64,000 nucleotides of DNA, from the IMG/VR virus record IMGVR_UViG_3300033571_011534, positions 1-64,000 of that record, one strand, 5' to 3'. Shown here in pieces: positions 49,643 to 57,326 of this stretch; the stretch's first letter is position 1, and each line of letters opens with the position of its first letter. Made by a program: the position numbers and the translations under genes. The DNA is from a virus. The notes under the pieces were generated by a model. It was not told the DNA's origin and searched no databases. It worked only from the letters and a program-made list of their open reading frames with translations.

Positions 49643-49794
49643 TCTTTATTTAGCACTTCATTATCAAGCTCTATTTGCAGAAACCTTATATCCATCTCAA
49701 GAGTCTCAATAGCTTCTGCGTTCATCATAAGACCCATCTCGATAGCGTCTAAGGCCTTTTTAATGCTGGACAACTCTTTGGCGAAGTCTTCCAT
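49639..49794 (-). CDS. Small coiled-coil protein (51 aa)
   Basis: EDFAKELSSIKKALDAIEM continuing as a charged helix (NAEAIETLEMDIRFLQIELDNE). 7 nt after the upstream metallopeptidase-like gene, same operon. Confidence 0.5.
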   Translation of the reverse strand: MEDFAKELSSIKKALDAIEMGLMMNAEAIETLEMDIRFLQIELDNEVLNKD

Positions 49795-49801
49795 TCTGAT
49801 A

Positions 49802-50164
49802 CTAAATATCTTCTTTTTCTAGCCAGGCTACTAGCTCTGGATTGTCACGCAAGAACATTAGCATTGCATTTTCGTAAACACCAATAAAGAAATGCTCCCA
49901 CTCCTCAAAGTCTGCCTCTGGCTTTGGGAGGCCGTTCTCAAAGACCATCCTCATTGCATGTAGGATTTCGTGCAGTAGCGTTACCTGCTGCTTGCTACGA
50001 CTAAGGGCACTGGAAACGACAATAAGGTTTCCAAGATCAAGAGTGTACCCATTTGTACCATCATTAAGCATGCCGTCATCTTTTGGGTCACGGAACACAA
50101 TATTAAAAACTTGGCTTCCAACCTTTACCTTTTCTGGATAAGCCTCTACCTTAGTCGACTTCAT
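49802..50164 (-). CDS. HEXXH putative metallopeptidase (ImmA/IrrE-like)
   Basis: 120 residues. A zinc-binding HEILH motif in TLLHEILHAMR near residue 68, with a downstream Glu-rich helix. Short HExxH proteins of this kind in phages are often called ImmA/IrrE- or SprT-like. Could cleave a repressor or host protein; target unknown. In an operon with the DNA-repair glycosylase. Confidence 0.6.
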   Translation of the reverse strand: MKSTKVEAYPEKVKVGSQVFNIVFRDPKDDGMLNDGTNGYTLDLGNLIVVSSALSRSKQQVTLLHEILHAMRMVFENGLPKPEADFEEWEHFFIGVYENAMLMFLRDNPELVAWLEKEDI

Positions 50165-50166
50165 TC

Positions 50167-50340
50167 TTAGATCTCCTCAACCTCAGATATTTCTCTAATG
50201 CTGATGGCACGTTGAACTCCTGCAATATACCCATCTTGCCAGGCAGTTAGGGCTGACTCTGTTGTGTCTCTCCCAACGCTTGCCATCCATTTTTGCATGT
50301 CTAGCGGAGCAAACTTAACTATTTCAGATTCGATGTCCAA
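50167..50340 (-). CDS. Hypothetical protein (57 aa)
   Basis: TTG start after AGGAG. Acidic-aromatic product (ESEIVKFAPLDMQKWM, then SALTAWQDGYIAGVQRAISI). Fills exactly the space between two genes of the operon. Confidence 0.5.
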   Translation of the reverse strand: MDIESEIVKFAPLDMQKWMASVGRDTTESALTAWQDGYIAGVQRAISIREISEVEEI

Positions 50341-50348
50341 CTGGTCTC

Positions 50349-50843
50349 CTATGATATTAGTGGTTCTTTGTTTACGTGTGTTACCCAGAAGTAACTACAA
50401 GTGCTGCAGCATGGTTTGTTGTCCTTGCTGACAGTGGCAATCTTAAAGGAATAGTAATACTCTGGATCCTTCTTGTAAAGATTAGCTTTATGCGTAGTTA
50501 TGATTCTATCACTAAACTCTGGGTTTTGCAACCACTCTGGAAACTGGCTTCCCCACAGGAACTTCTTTGAAGACCTAAGATTTGCTAGATTTTCCTCATT
50601 CTTATCTGTCTTGATACCACGCTTTTTTGCCTCCTGGACCATGGCTTTTGCATAGGTAAACAGGACGTGCTCTGAGCCTCGCCACATCTTGACAGCTGGA
50701 TGATTGCGCCAGCCAGCTTTTGGATCATCGCTTGAAAGGACCTTTAGTATTTGATAAGTTTCTAGTATTTGCTTGTTTAGTCTTTTTGAGTCTAGCGTCT
50801 GCGCTATATCTTTAAAGTTTTTTGATGTAAGGAAAGTCTGCAA
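50349..50843 (-). CDS. Pyrimidine-dimer DNA glycosylase/endonuclease V-like
   Basis: 164 residues. Pattern Q-T-F-L-T-S...LDSKRLNKQILETYQIL, then GWRNHPAVKMWRGSEHVLFTYAKAM, matches the DenV-type family (pyrimidine dimer DNA glycosylase), which repairs UV damage; in a sunlit aquatic phage this is sensible. The catalytic N-terminal residue would be exposed after Met removal (TTG start, then Gln/Thr here rather than Thr2 of T4 enzyme, a caveat). TATAAT and AAGAAGG upstream. Confidence 0.7.
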   Translation of the reverse strand: MQTFLTSKNFKDIAQTLDSKRLNKQILETYQILKVLSSDDPKAGWRNHPAVKMWRGSEHVLFTYAKAMVQEAKKRGIKTDKNEENLANLRSSKKFLWGSQFPEWLQNPEFSDRIITTHKANLYKKDPEYYYSFKIATVSKDNKPCCSTCSYFWVTHVNKEPLIS

Positions 50844-50942
50844 TGTTGCCTTCTTCTGTAGAGAGTTTTCTTATGTACCCATTATAGCTTATAACCAAAT
50901 GCCTGTCAAGAATATCTTATTAAATAAACTAATTACTCATTA

Positions 50943-50971
50943 TTGACAAAAAGGATTATCTTTGATATAAT
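50943..50971 (+). promoter_or_regulatory. Consensus promoter
   Basis: TTGACA, 17 nt, TATAAT, before the duplicated helical protein. Confidence 0.75.
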
Positions 50972-50988
50972 TATGTAGAGGAGTGCTA

Positions 50989-51258
50989 TTGTCAGAAACA
51001 CCTTTTAACACTAAAACAGAGATACTGGCAGATTTATGGATGAACCATAGAGATGCCGATATTTTTATAGACTTTGTCGAATACAACGATCTTGGCTTGC
51101 CTATAGCTTATCTGGCAGCCAACGAAGTAATAGAAGTAAACAAGGTGATCGCTGGCTTTATTGAAGAAACGTTTACCCTTTTGCTAGCTCTACTAGAGGT
51201 TGAAGATACAGGGTTTAGTTCTTTGTCTGATTTAATTTCTCCAGACATCTATGATTAA
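50989..51258 (+). CDS. Helical hypothetical protein, paralogue pair (copy 2)
   Basis: 89 residues, TTG start 5 nt after GAGGAG (a GTG two codons earlier is too close to it). Shares the TEILADLW...RD...LGLPIAY...FTLLLALLEVEDTGF pattern with the protein at 46.4 kb. Unknown function. Confidence 0.65.
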   Translation: MSETPFNTKTEILADLWMNHRDADIFIDFVEYNDLGLPIAYLAANEVIEVNKVIAGFIEETFTLLLALLEVEDTGFSSLSDLISPDIYD

Positions 51259-51290
51259 TCGCTATTGTTTGGTATAATTGTTATACCCCA

Positions 51291-51334
51291 GCTGGCTTGG
51301 GAACGGGAAATGAATGGGCCAGCTGGGGCTATAT
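51291..51334 (+). promoter_or_regulatory. 5'-terminal hairpin of the thioredoxin-fold gene
   Basis: CCCCAGCTGGC and GCCAGCTGGGG form an 11-bp perfect stem beginning ~7 nt after a TATAAT (51,281-51,286), then TATATTTAT. Same arrangement as the leaders at 27.4, 33.9 and 59.6 kb. Confidence 0.6.
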
Positions 51335-51362
51335 TTATAACAACAACTAGGAGAATCCCCCA

Positions 51363-51584
51363 ATGACAACCGTATACGTAAAGCCATCTTGTGTCCAGTG
51401 CGATGCAACAAAAAGACTTATGGATCGATTAGGCGTTCAATATGACACCGTAGACATCACAAAAGACCCAGATGCACTAGAAAAGATTTTAAGCATGGGA
51501 TTCAAATCTGCACCAGTTGTTATCACAGACAACGATGCCTGGTCTGGCTTTAATCCAGACAAGGTGGGGCAGCTAGCGGCATAG
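51363..51584 (+). CDS. Glutaredoxin/NrdH-like redoxin
   Basis: 73 residues, thioredoxin fold: TTVYVKPSCVQCDATKRLMDRLGV with a C-x2-C active site at 10-13, then SMGFKSAPVVIT (cis-Pro loop) and WSGFNPDKVGQL, typical of NrdH, the electron donor for class I ribonucleotide reductase. No reductase lies in the window. AGGAGA precedes the ATG. Confidence 0.8.
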   Translation: MTTVYVKPSCVQCDATKRLMDRLGVQYDTVDITKDPDALEKILSMGFKSAPVVITDNDAWSGFNPDKVGQLAA

Positions 51585-51610
51585 TTGCCCCAGTCGTGTA
51601 TAATATAACC

Positions 51611-52279
51611 ATGAGGCACGAACTACAAAACCTGACTAAACAGAATTTTATTGATTTTGGATACTCGGTAGAAGAAATAGATACCGAAATATTTTTAATT
51701 AAAGACTTTTTGACAGATGAAGAAGCTAAAGCGTTTTTAGATATAGCAAACTCTGCTAGTGAGGATGAATGGTCTGTTTCTTATATAGAGGGGCTAAAGT
51801 CTTTCGCTAGAGCAAAGTTTGGATACGACGACTTAGATGAACTGGTTGCCAGCGGCAAGCTTGAGATTACCGATAGATGGAGAGACAAGAACCTTACTTT
51901 ACACGACAAGAGTCTTCTTGACCCAATAAACGAAAGACTTTCAAGGGTTATAAAGCATATTCCTGAGCTTTTGTATAATGGTATCGATGCTATACAGAGG
52001 CAGTATGAAGGCGCAGATCTTGTGGTCCATGTTGATAATCAAACAGACCCCTCCCTTGTTTATGCCGCAATTATCTATCTAAATGACGACTATACAGATG
52101 GTGAGCTTATATTTCCAGAGCGTGGCATTGAAGTAAAGCCACCAGCAAAGACTTTGGCGATATTCCCCACTCACGAAGAATATCTTCATGGAACTAACGC
52201 TCCTGGGCCTGGTCCCGTAAGGTATGTCTTGCCCTCGTTTATTGGCGTAAAAGGCTTTTACGAGAACAATAAATACTAA
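51611..52279 (+). CDS. Fe(II)/2-oxoglutarate dioxygenase (stand-alone, paralogue of member 5)
   Basis: 222 residues: H140-x-D142, H193, R204; core YLNDDYTDGELIFP. Shares the ~110-residue N-terminal domain with the enzyme at 14.2-14.8 kb. Start set at the ATG 6 nt after TATAAT (leaderless); an upstream GTG would precede that box. Confidence 0.83.
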   Translation: MRHELQNLTKQNFIDFGYSVEEIDTEIFLIKDFLTDEEAKAFLDIANSASEDEWSVSYIEGLKSFARAKFGYDDLDELVASGKLEITDRWRDKNLTLHDKSLLDPINERLSRVIKHIPELLYNGIDAIQRQYEGADLVVHVDNQTDPSLVYAAIIYLNDDYTDGELIFPERGIEVKPPAKTLAIFPTHEEYLHGTNAPGPGPVRYVLPSFIGVKGFYENNKY

Positions 52280-52300
52280 AGCATGTTAAAATAGATTATT

Positions 52301-52900
52301 ATGAGCATAAACGCATGGGGAAGAATAAGTCCTAGAAGAAGGCAAAAGATGCAAGAAATTGCAGACAGAAGCGACCCTACAAAAATCACCAAAGAAAAGA
52401 TTGAGGATCAAAAGCGTAAGCGCTATGAGTTGCAAGAATCAAAACGTGCACCTAAGATCCAGGTAGACCAAAAGATAATTCTTTGGACATGGCTTATTGG
52501 TATTGCTGTTGCCTTTATATCATCTGCTGTAGTTTCTTTTAATGGTATTACTTCTGTAGCCACTTTCGTAGGTCTTTCTCAAGCCTGGATGGCTGGACTA
52601 TTTTTCTTTTTCATTGAGCTAATGTACCTTTTGTTTTTGGTAGCGTACCTTGTCCTTGCCTCAAGACTGGATGAGGATGGCAACCCAGAAAAAACTGGCG
52701 GAGCTTTAATTGGAATGATTTCCTTTGGTGGAATCGCTGTTTTGGCTAATGCGTTCCACACATTTGACTTCTGGGACTGGGCCTGGGTAGAGCCACGCAT
52801 GTGGGCTGGAGTAATTCTTAGCATTGCTGCACCAATAGCAATTATTAGTGCTTCCAAGATGGCGTCCAGAGTTGTTTTTGCAAAAGCAATTAAGCTCTAG
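52301..52900 (+). CDS. Four-helix membrane protein
   Basis: 199 residues. A basic 55-residue cytoplasmic N-terminus, then four hydrophobic helices (TWLIGIAVAFISSAVVSF, MAGLFFFFIELMYLLFLVAYLVLA, IGMISFGGIAVLANAFHTF, WAGVILSIAAPIAIIS). Unrecognised; possibly remodels the host membrane. TAAAAT 8 nt before the ATG. Confidence 0.6.
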   Translation: MSINAWGRISPRRRQKMQEIADRSDPTKITKEKIEDQKRKRYELQESKRAPKIQVDQKIILWTWLIGIAVAFISSAVVSFNGITSVATFVGLSQAWMAGLFFFFIELMYLLFLVAYLVLASRLDEDGNPEKTGGALIGMISFGGIAVLANAFHTFDFWDWAWVEPRMWAGVILSIAAPIAIISASKMASRVVFAKAIKL

Positions 52901-53586
52901 GCTTCTAGATAACTCTTTTCGCTAAATAATTTTTTTAAAATATTTTCCTTAACAGTCCGAAAAGACGAATCTGATGTTGATAAAAACTCAGAATCTTCTA
53001 CTAGATAGTTATAACTTTTAAACTGCATATTGCTTTCTGAGTAAACCTTGACATCTGACATTTGGCTGCCACCAACAGAGAACATGTTTCCATATACAGA
53101 TCTCCATAACAGATTACTATGTTTCATTGCCCTTGAAAGCTTTTGCTTTTCTACTGTAAATGGAATATGAAGCTCATACGAAAGTGGTTCTGAAAACCCC
53201 ATACGGAATAGCTGCTCATGTGTATCCTTAATTTTTTTAGTATAAACATAGCCAGAAGAAGCCTTTTGATAGCTTATATATTTCTTAAATAGGCTACCTT
53301 CATGAGCATACTCAAAGCTGTCTACTTTTTTCATAACGTAAAAGTCATCGTTCATAACTACAAACTTGTCATCTATAATTGGTGATTCTATAGCAGTTAT
53401 TAGGTTTTTGTGAACATTGTCATATTTCCTTTGATCCTGGCTTACCAGAATAGATTCCCCCAGATACCATGCTGGCTTGGCCCCTACAAGAATAATCTTT
53501 GGACTATCTACATTTTTTATTAATGACCTTATGGAGTACTTAAGCTCTTCGTCAGAATCTGGCCCACACAAATAAACAAACTGCAT
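52897..53586 (-). CDS. Stealth-like sugar-phosphate transferase candidate
   Basis: 229 residues. FVVMNDDFYVMKKV near 75-90 and YELHIPF near 140, followed by RSVYGNM, resemble the CR2/CR3 motifs of Stealth-type capsular polysaccharide phosphotransferases (NDD...H-x-P). N-terminus is a Rossmann-like IKNVDSPKIILVG. With the two genes upstream it forms a three-gene sugar-transferase operon. Confidence 0.55.
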   Translation of the reverse strand: MQFVYLCGPDSDEELKYSIRSLIKNVDSPKIILVGAKPAWYLGESILVSQDQRKYDNVHKNLITAIESPIIDDKFVVMNDDFYVMKKVDSFEYAHEGSLFKKYISYQKASSGYVYTKKIKDTHEQLFRMGFSEPLSYELHIPFTVEKQKLSRAMKHSNLLWRSVYGNMFSVGGSQMSDVKVYSESNMQFKSYNYLVEDSEFLSTSDSSFRTVKENILKKLFSEKSYLEA

Positions 53587-54261
53587 TTAAACTCTTTTAT
53601 CTTTAAAATCTACAAGGTCTTTATAGTGTTGGTTTTCTGGTCTATCTCCACGATATGTTGGGTCATTAAATGTAGAGTGTGCTGATCCCGCCACATATCC
53701 AAACAGCTTTCCATATTTTTCAAAATACATTCGATGAAACATAGTGTCTTCTGGCCCCCACCCCTTTATCTTTTCCTCAAATCCACCTATCTCTTTAAAG
53801 ATATGAACAGGCACAACAATTGCACCGCTGCATGGCCACAGCCTTCTTGGAAGAGAGTCGGAGTATGAAAGTGTGGGAGGGGAAAACTCTTTTCCAAGTT
53901 TCATGTTGTAGTTAAGTCTTTTTAAAAAGATAATTGTTTCTTTCATATCCTTATGCTGAAAGTATCTATTATAAGGAGCAGCAATTTCGTTATTCTTAAC
54001 TGAATAATTAATTGCTTTTCTTAATGCCAGCGGGTCTACAAAGAAATCTGCATCGTTAAATATTACTAAATCACATCCAGAATCAATAGCCTTTTGTGCC
54101 CCCAGGTTTCTAGCCTGTGATAGGTTAAACTCTTCTTCAGTGCTGTCAGACACAATTATTTCAAAATCTGGAAAGTTTTTATTATAGCATTCTATAACCT
54201 TTTCAAAAGCTGGCACTCTGCTTGGGTGAGATCTCCAGGGAATGACTATAGAGATTTTCAT
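53587..54261 (-). CDS. GT-A glycosyltransferase (family 2/7-like)
   Basis: 224 residues: ISIVIPWRSHPSR start, DFEIIVSDS, SQARNLGAQKA, NDADFF as the DxD-type metal/nucleotide-sugar site, and GGFEEKIKGWGPEDTMFHRM as the acceptor-side motif seen in galactosyltransferases. Should transfer a sugar from a nucleotide sugar to an unknown acceptor. One nt from the downstream gene. Confidence 0.78.
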   Translation of the reverse strand: MKISIVIPWRSHPSRVPAFEKVIECYNKNFPDFEIIVSDSTEEEFNLSQARNLGAQKAIDSGCDLVIFNDADFFVDPLALRKAINYSVKNNEIAAPYNRYFQHKDMKETIIFLKRLNYNMKLGKEFSPPTLSYSDSLPRRLWPCSGAIVVPVHIFKEIGGFEEKIKGWGPEDTMFHRMYFEKYGKLFGYVAGSAHSTFNDPTYRGDRPENQHYKDLVDFKDKRV

Positions 54262-55025
54262 ATATTGCCGAACTTTCTTAAGAAGTGCTCTATTGCAGAA
54301 CCACTTGGAGGCTTTTGATTAGTATCAAAGTTTTTCATTCTCAATGCCCCAGTAAAAAATGTTGCGCAATATGCGCCATCACACATTCTAATTATTTCTT
54401 CTTTCTTGTCTGGATTCCAGAAGTCTTCTGATTTACTCCAGTGATCTAAGACATTGACCAGGCTGGCTGGCTGTGCATACTTCATTAGATCAAATCTTTT
54501 AACAAGCTTTGTAATTAAAACTGGCCCAAGCTCTGCCCACTTAGCCTTTTTTTGAGCAAGCCTTATTTGTGGCAGTATGGTCTTTGCCATTTGATTAATC
54601 TGTTTTGTAAAGGCATGCGACTGTGGCATTTTAAGAATTCCTCCAGCTACAAGACTGTCTGATTCTTTTATAAAAACAAATGGGACATCTTCAAAGAAGT
54701 TGTTGTTCAGGCATAGTGTGTCTGCATCTACCCACATTAGTCCAGTTTTTTCAATCATATTATATCTAAAGTAATCAGAAAATGCTGCTAGCTGACCATG
54801 ATATGTAAAGATTTTATCAGATGGAACTATCTCTTCTGCATTTCTTTTAATGACGCCATCTGGGACCTCCATATCCATATCATAAACATAGAGAAATACT
54901 TCGTGTCCATGGTAAACAAAAGACTTTAAACAAAGCTTTTGAACTAATCCTAGTCCATCGCCAATCCACAAAGATCCTACGGTAGCCATGGCGTCCTGAC
55001 TGGCAATAAGAATATCATGATACAA
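54258..55025 (-). CDS. Glycosyltransferase with GT32-like DxD motif
   Basis: 255 residues: IGDGLGLVQKLCLKSFVYHGHEVFLYVYDMD then FSDYFRYNMIEKTGLMWVDADTLCLNN (DAD), the pattern of capsular/OCH1-like transferases. Overlaps the downstream transferase by 4 nt. May modify host surface glycans or virion proteins. Confidence 0.7.
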   Translation of the reverse strand: MYHDILIASQDAMATVGSLWIGDGLGLVQKLCLKSFVYHGHEVFLYVYDMDMEVPDGVIKRNAEEIVPSDKIFTYHGQLAAFSDYFRYNMIEKTGLMWVDADTLCLNNNFFEDVPFVFIKESDSLVAGGILKMPQSHAFTKQINQMAKTILPQIRLAQKKAKWAELGPVLITKLVKRFDLMKYAQPASLVNVLDHWSKSEDFWNPDKKEEIIRMCDGAYCATFFTGALRMKNFDTNQKPPSGSAIEHFLRKFGNI

Positions 55026-55034
55026 TTATACAGT

Positions 55035-55316
55035 ATGACAAGCTCTGCTAAGCAAAGAAAGCAACTACATGCCACACTGGAGGAGTTGCACCTCCACAAA
55101 GAAAAGCACGGCTGCGCTGACTGCAGAAATCATTACCCCCATTACGTATTAGAATTTGACCATAGGCCAGGAGAGACGAAGATAGACGTTGTCTATAGGG
55201 TTCTGCGCTCTTATGGACCAGCGGCTGCATGGGCAGAAGTAAGGAAGTGTGACGTAGTTTGCGCTAACTGTCACAAAATAAGGACATATGAAAGAGAGCA
55301 AGAAAGTGAGTCTTGA
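55035..55316 (+). CDS. HNH endonuclease-like protein
   Basis: 93 residues: CADCRNHYPHYVLEFDHRPG (His in the FDH motif) and CDVVCANCHKIRTYE, giving two CxxC zinc pairs and a compact HNH core, similar to small phage HNH proteins. Start chosen at the ATG downstream of TACAAT. Divergent from the glycosyltransferase operon. Could aid packaging or be a homing nuclease. Confidence 0.68.
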   Translation: MTSSAKQRKQLHATLEELHLHKEKHGCADCRNHYPHYVLEFDHRPGETKIDVVYRVLRSYGPAAAWAEVRKCDVVCANCHKIRTYEREQESES

Positions 55317-55464
55317 GGACGAGATAAAAGAAATACTATTTAATATTGGTAAAGACATCAAGGTTCACAAACTAATAAATGGCAACATGATATTAGAAAT
55401 TGATTACGAAAAGCATACCCAAGAAATAATTAATGCAATAAAAAACAATAAATCTAAAAACTAA
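55288..55464 (+). CDS. Small helical protein (58 aa)
   Basis: Starts inside the HNH gene end (ATG within ...RTYEREQ). KVSLEDEIKEILFNIGKDI then LEIDYEKHTQEIINAIKNN. Its stop overlaps the convergent capsid-type gene as CTAA. Unknown. Confidence 0.5.
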   Translation: MKESKKVSLEDEIKEILFNIGKDIKVHKLINGNMILEIDYEKHTQEIINAIKNNKSKN

Positions 55465-56456
55465 AAGATTTCTCTTATTGGTCTTGACTTTGTGTAATCC
55501 TTACCAAAGTCTGCAAACAGGGCCTTATCCTTCATTCTGTTTACTATGGCACGTGACCAGGCAAAGCCTGCGTTGCCACCCCATGCATCCCACATAATAC
55601 GACCATTAGATGGGTTGCTTGTGTTGTTAAAGTCTTTTCCACCCTTGCTTGCCTGCTCATGACGAGAGAAGAATGAGAACATGCGCCTAACAGTGCTTAG
55701 AGACATTGCTCTACCAGCCACGATATCTCTAGCACGGCCCCAGCCTACAGGGGTGCCTGCACCAGTTGCCTTGCCATCTTCTTTCCATTTCAATGCACGG
55801 CGAGCAGCTGCTTTCATTCCTGCATTTGGGGTAAAGGTTTCTGCCTTAGCCATCATTTCCATATCGTCATCTTCATACTCTTCCATGCTGATGTTTGGCA
55901 TATTAATTCTTTCGACATCTGACATTAGTGCACCAATTGTGTATGGTGTGTAGTAGTATACCCCGTCGTCTTCTTCTAGAATTCTAACAGCTACCGCTGG
56001 ATTTTCTGGAGTAGAGTTAACGGAGTAAGGATTTTCTGGCTCACCATATCTACCACCTTCACGCATAACGTGTTCTACTTGACCAACAATCATTCCTTCT
56101 GTGGTTCTTGCACTTACGAAGTCGCCTTCTGTGATTGCGGCATCTGCTTTAGATACTGGTACACAATTAGGAACCATTTTACCGCCCTTGCCTGGCTTCA
56201 TTCCTCTTTGAGTATAGCCTTCCCAGCAGGGATTTGATTTAGACACGGGCCATTCTTGTGGATTCTTAATTCCAATCCCGCCGTCATTGGTGATCATTTC
56301 TTTTTCATCAATATTTCCCTCAGATTGATTTATAGCGTAAATCTGAGCAGCTGCAGCGTCAGCAGTGTCGTGACACCCCATTACGGTGCCGTCGTCTTTT
56401 ACTGCAGGATATCCTGAACAGCCGTATGAGCCCTTGGCTCCAACATGATATGGCAT
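55461..56456 (-). CDS. Displaced capsid-maturation-type protein
   Basis: 331 residues. The first ~55 (HVGAKGSYGCSGYPAVKDDG...GCH...A-A-AQIYAIN) are the 'GCSGYAVVK...GCH' domain common in actinophage head-maturation proteins. The C-terminal ~115 (GMKAAARRALKWKEDGKATGAGTPVGWGRARDIVAGRAMSLSTVRRMFSFFSRHE) is another conserved phage domain, also seen attached to capsid proteases. A middle beta segment has VSARTTEGMIVGQV. It lies ~50 kb from the head genes, so its job in assembly is uncertain. Confidence 0.7.
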   Translation of the reverse strand: MPYHVGAKGSYGCSGYPAVKDDGTVMGCHDTADAAAAQIYAINQSEGNIDEKEMITNDGGIGIKNPQEWPVSKSNPCWEGYTQRGMKPGKGGKMVPNCVPVSKADAAITEGDFVSARTTEGMIVGQVEHVMREGGRYGEPENPYSVNSTPENPAVAVRILEEDDGVYYYTPYTIGALMSDVERINMPNISMEEYEDDDMEMMAKAETFTPNAGMKAAARRALKWKEDGKATGAGTPVGWGRARDIVAGRAMSLSTVRRMFSFFSRHEQASKGGKDFNNTSNPSNGRIMWDAWGGNAGFAWSRAIVNRMKDKALFADFGKDYTKSRPIREIF

Positions 56457-56471
56457 AGATTTATTATACCA

Positions 56472-57266
56472 CTATATGAACTTCTTGTTTTCTTTTAAGA
56501 ACCTAAATAGATTCGGCCTAATATCGTCCCAGGATGCTGTAAGCATGCCATAAAGGCCCTCTTGCTTAAAAGAATTGATTTCTTCAAGAAACTGCTCTGG
56601 GGTAAAGATTTGAGAGTCGCTAGTTCTGTTAACCATAGAATCAGGCGATACCCCATCCTCAGGAAAAACTATGACTGGATTTATCGAAACAAGGATGTTG
56701 TTATTGTTTATTGAAACCCGTTGCCGAACTTTCTCATAGGTGCCATCTTCTTTCCACTTTTTGTGAGTTATGTGCGGAATGATCATTTTGTAGCCATACT
56801 TTGAAGCAGCTTCTAAAACATACTCATTTGTTGTAGAGACATATACGTTCGGAATTTCAGTTTCTGGACTACTACAATTATTCTTTAGCCAGTCTATTGC
56901 GCCTAAGTATTCTATTAGATATTCAGATTTTTCTATTCTGGTTGACCAATCGTTAACTGGACCTACAAAACTGTTATACGGCTTTTCTAGTTCCTTTGGG
57001 TCTCCTGCTATTAAATTAATCTCTAACCTATTTCCAATCATTCCACAAATTGTTTTATGTATCATTGATAAGTATTGAGGAGAAATAGCGTAAGGCCTAA
57101 CGGCAACCATGTATCTAAAGTCGTCCTTTAGGCTATCGATATTACCAATCAAAGTTGTAAAATAGTCTGGAGAACGTGCGTTGTATAAGAACAAGCTTCC
57201 ATCAAAACCGCTTTCATAAATATCATCTATAAATCGATATTCTGATCCAAAATAATATATTTTCAT
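56472..57266 (-). CDS. Luciferase-like FMN monooxygenase candidate (A)
   Basis: 264 residues. The central stretch FRYMVAVRPYAISPQYLSMIHKTICGMIGNRLEINLIAGDPKEL resembles the SsuD/bacterial-luciferase pattern 'ALRPxxxSPTxAARxAxTLDRLSGGRxxxNxVTGxDP', and the following DWSTRIEKSEYLIEYLGAIDWL resembles the next 'DHDERYExxxEFLxIW' block. It lacks the usual N-terminal ~40 residues and is shorter than SsuD (~380). Recognition is by pattern only. A paralogue lies 1.5 kb away on the other side of a collagen-like fibre. AGAAGGAAAAATG start; TATAAT upstream. Confidence 0.55.
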   Translation of the reverse strand: MKIYYFGSEYRFIDDIYESGFDGSLFLYNARSPDYFTTLIGNIDSLKDDFRYMVAVRPYAISPQYLSMIHKTICGMIGNRLEINLIAGDPKELEKPYNSFVGPVNDWSTRIEKSEYLIEYLGAIDWLKNNCSSPETEIPNVYVSTTNEYVLEAASKYGYKMIIPHITHKKWKEDGTYEKVRQRVSINNNNILVSINPVIVFPEDGVSPDSMVNRTSDSQIFTPEQFLEEINSFKQEGLYGMLTASWDDIRPNLFRFLKENKKFI

Positions 57267-57326
57267 TTTTCCTTCTAGCTGGCAATTGCCTAAGCTTCAT
57301 AGCTGGAGCATTATTGTATTATAGCA

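Noticed and set aside
55035-55316. Homing endonuclease inside an intron.
   Set aside because: The HNH gene lies between complete genes and no split gene or intron core was seen around it.
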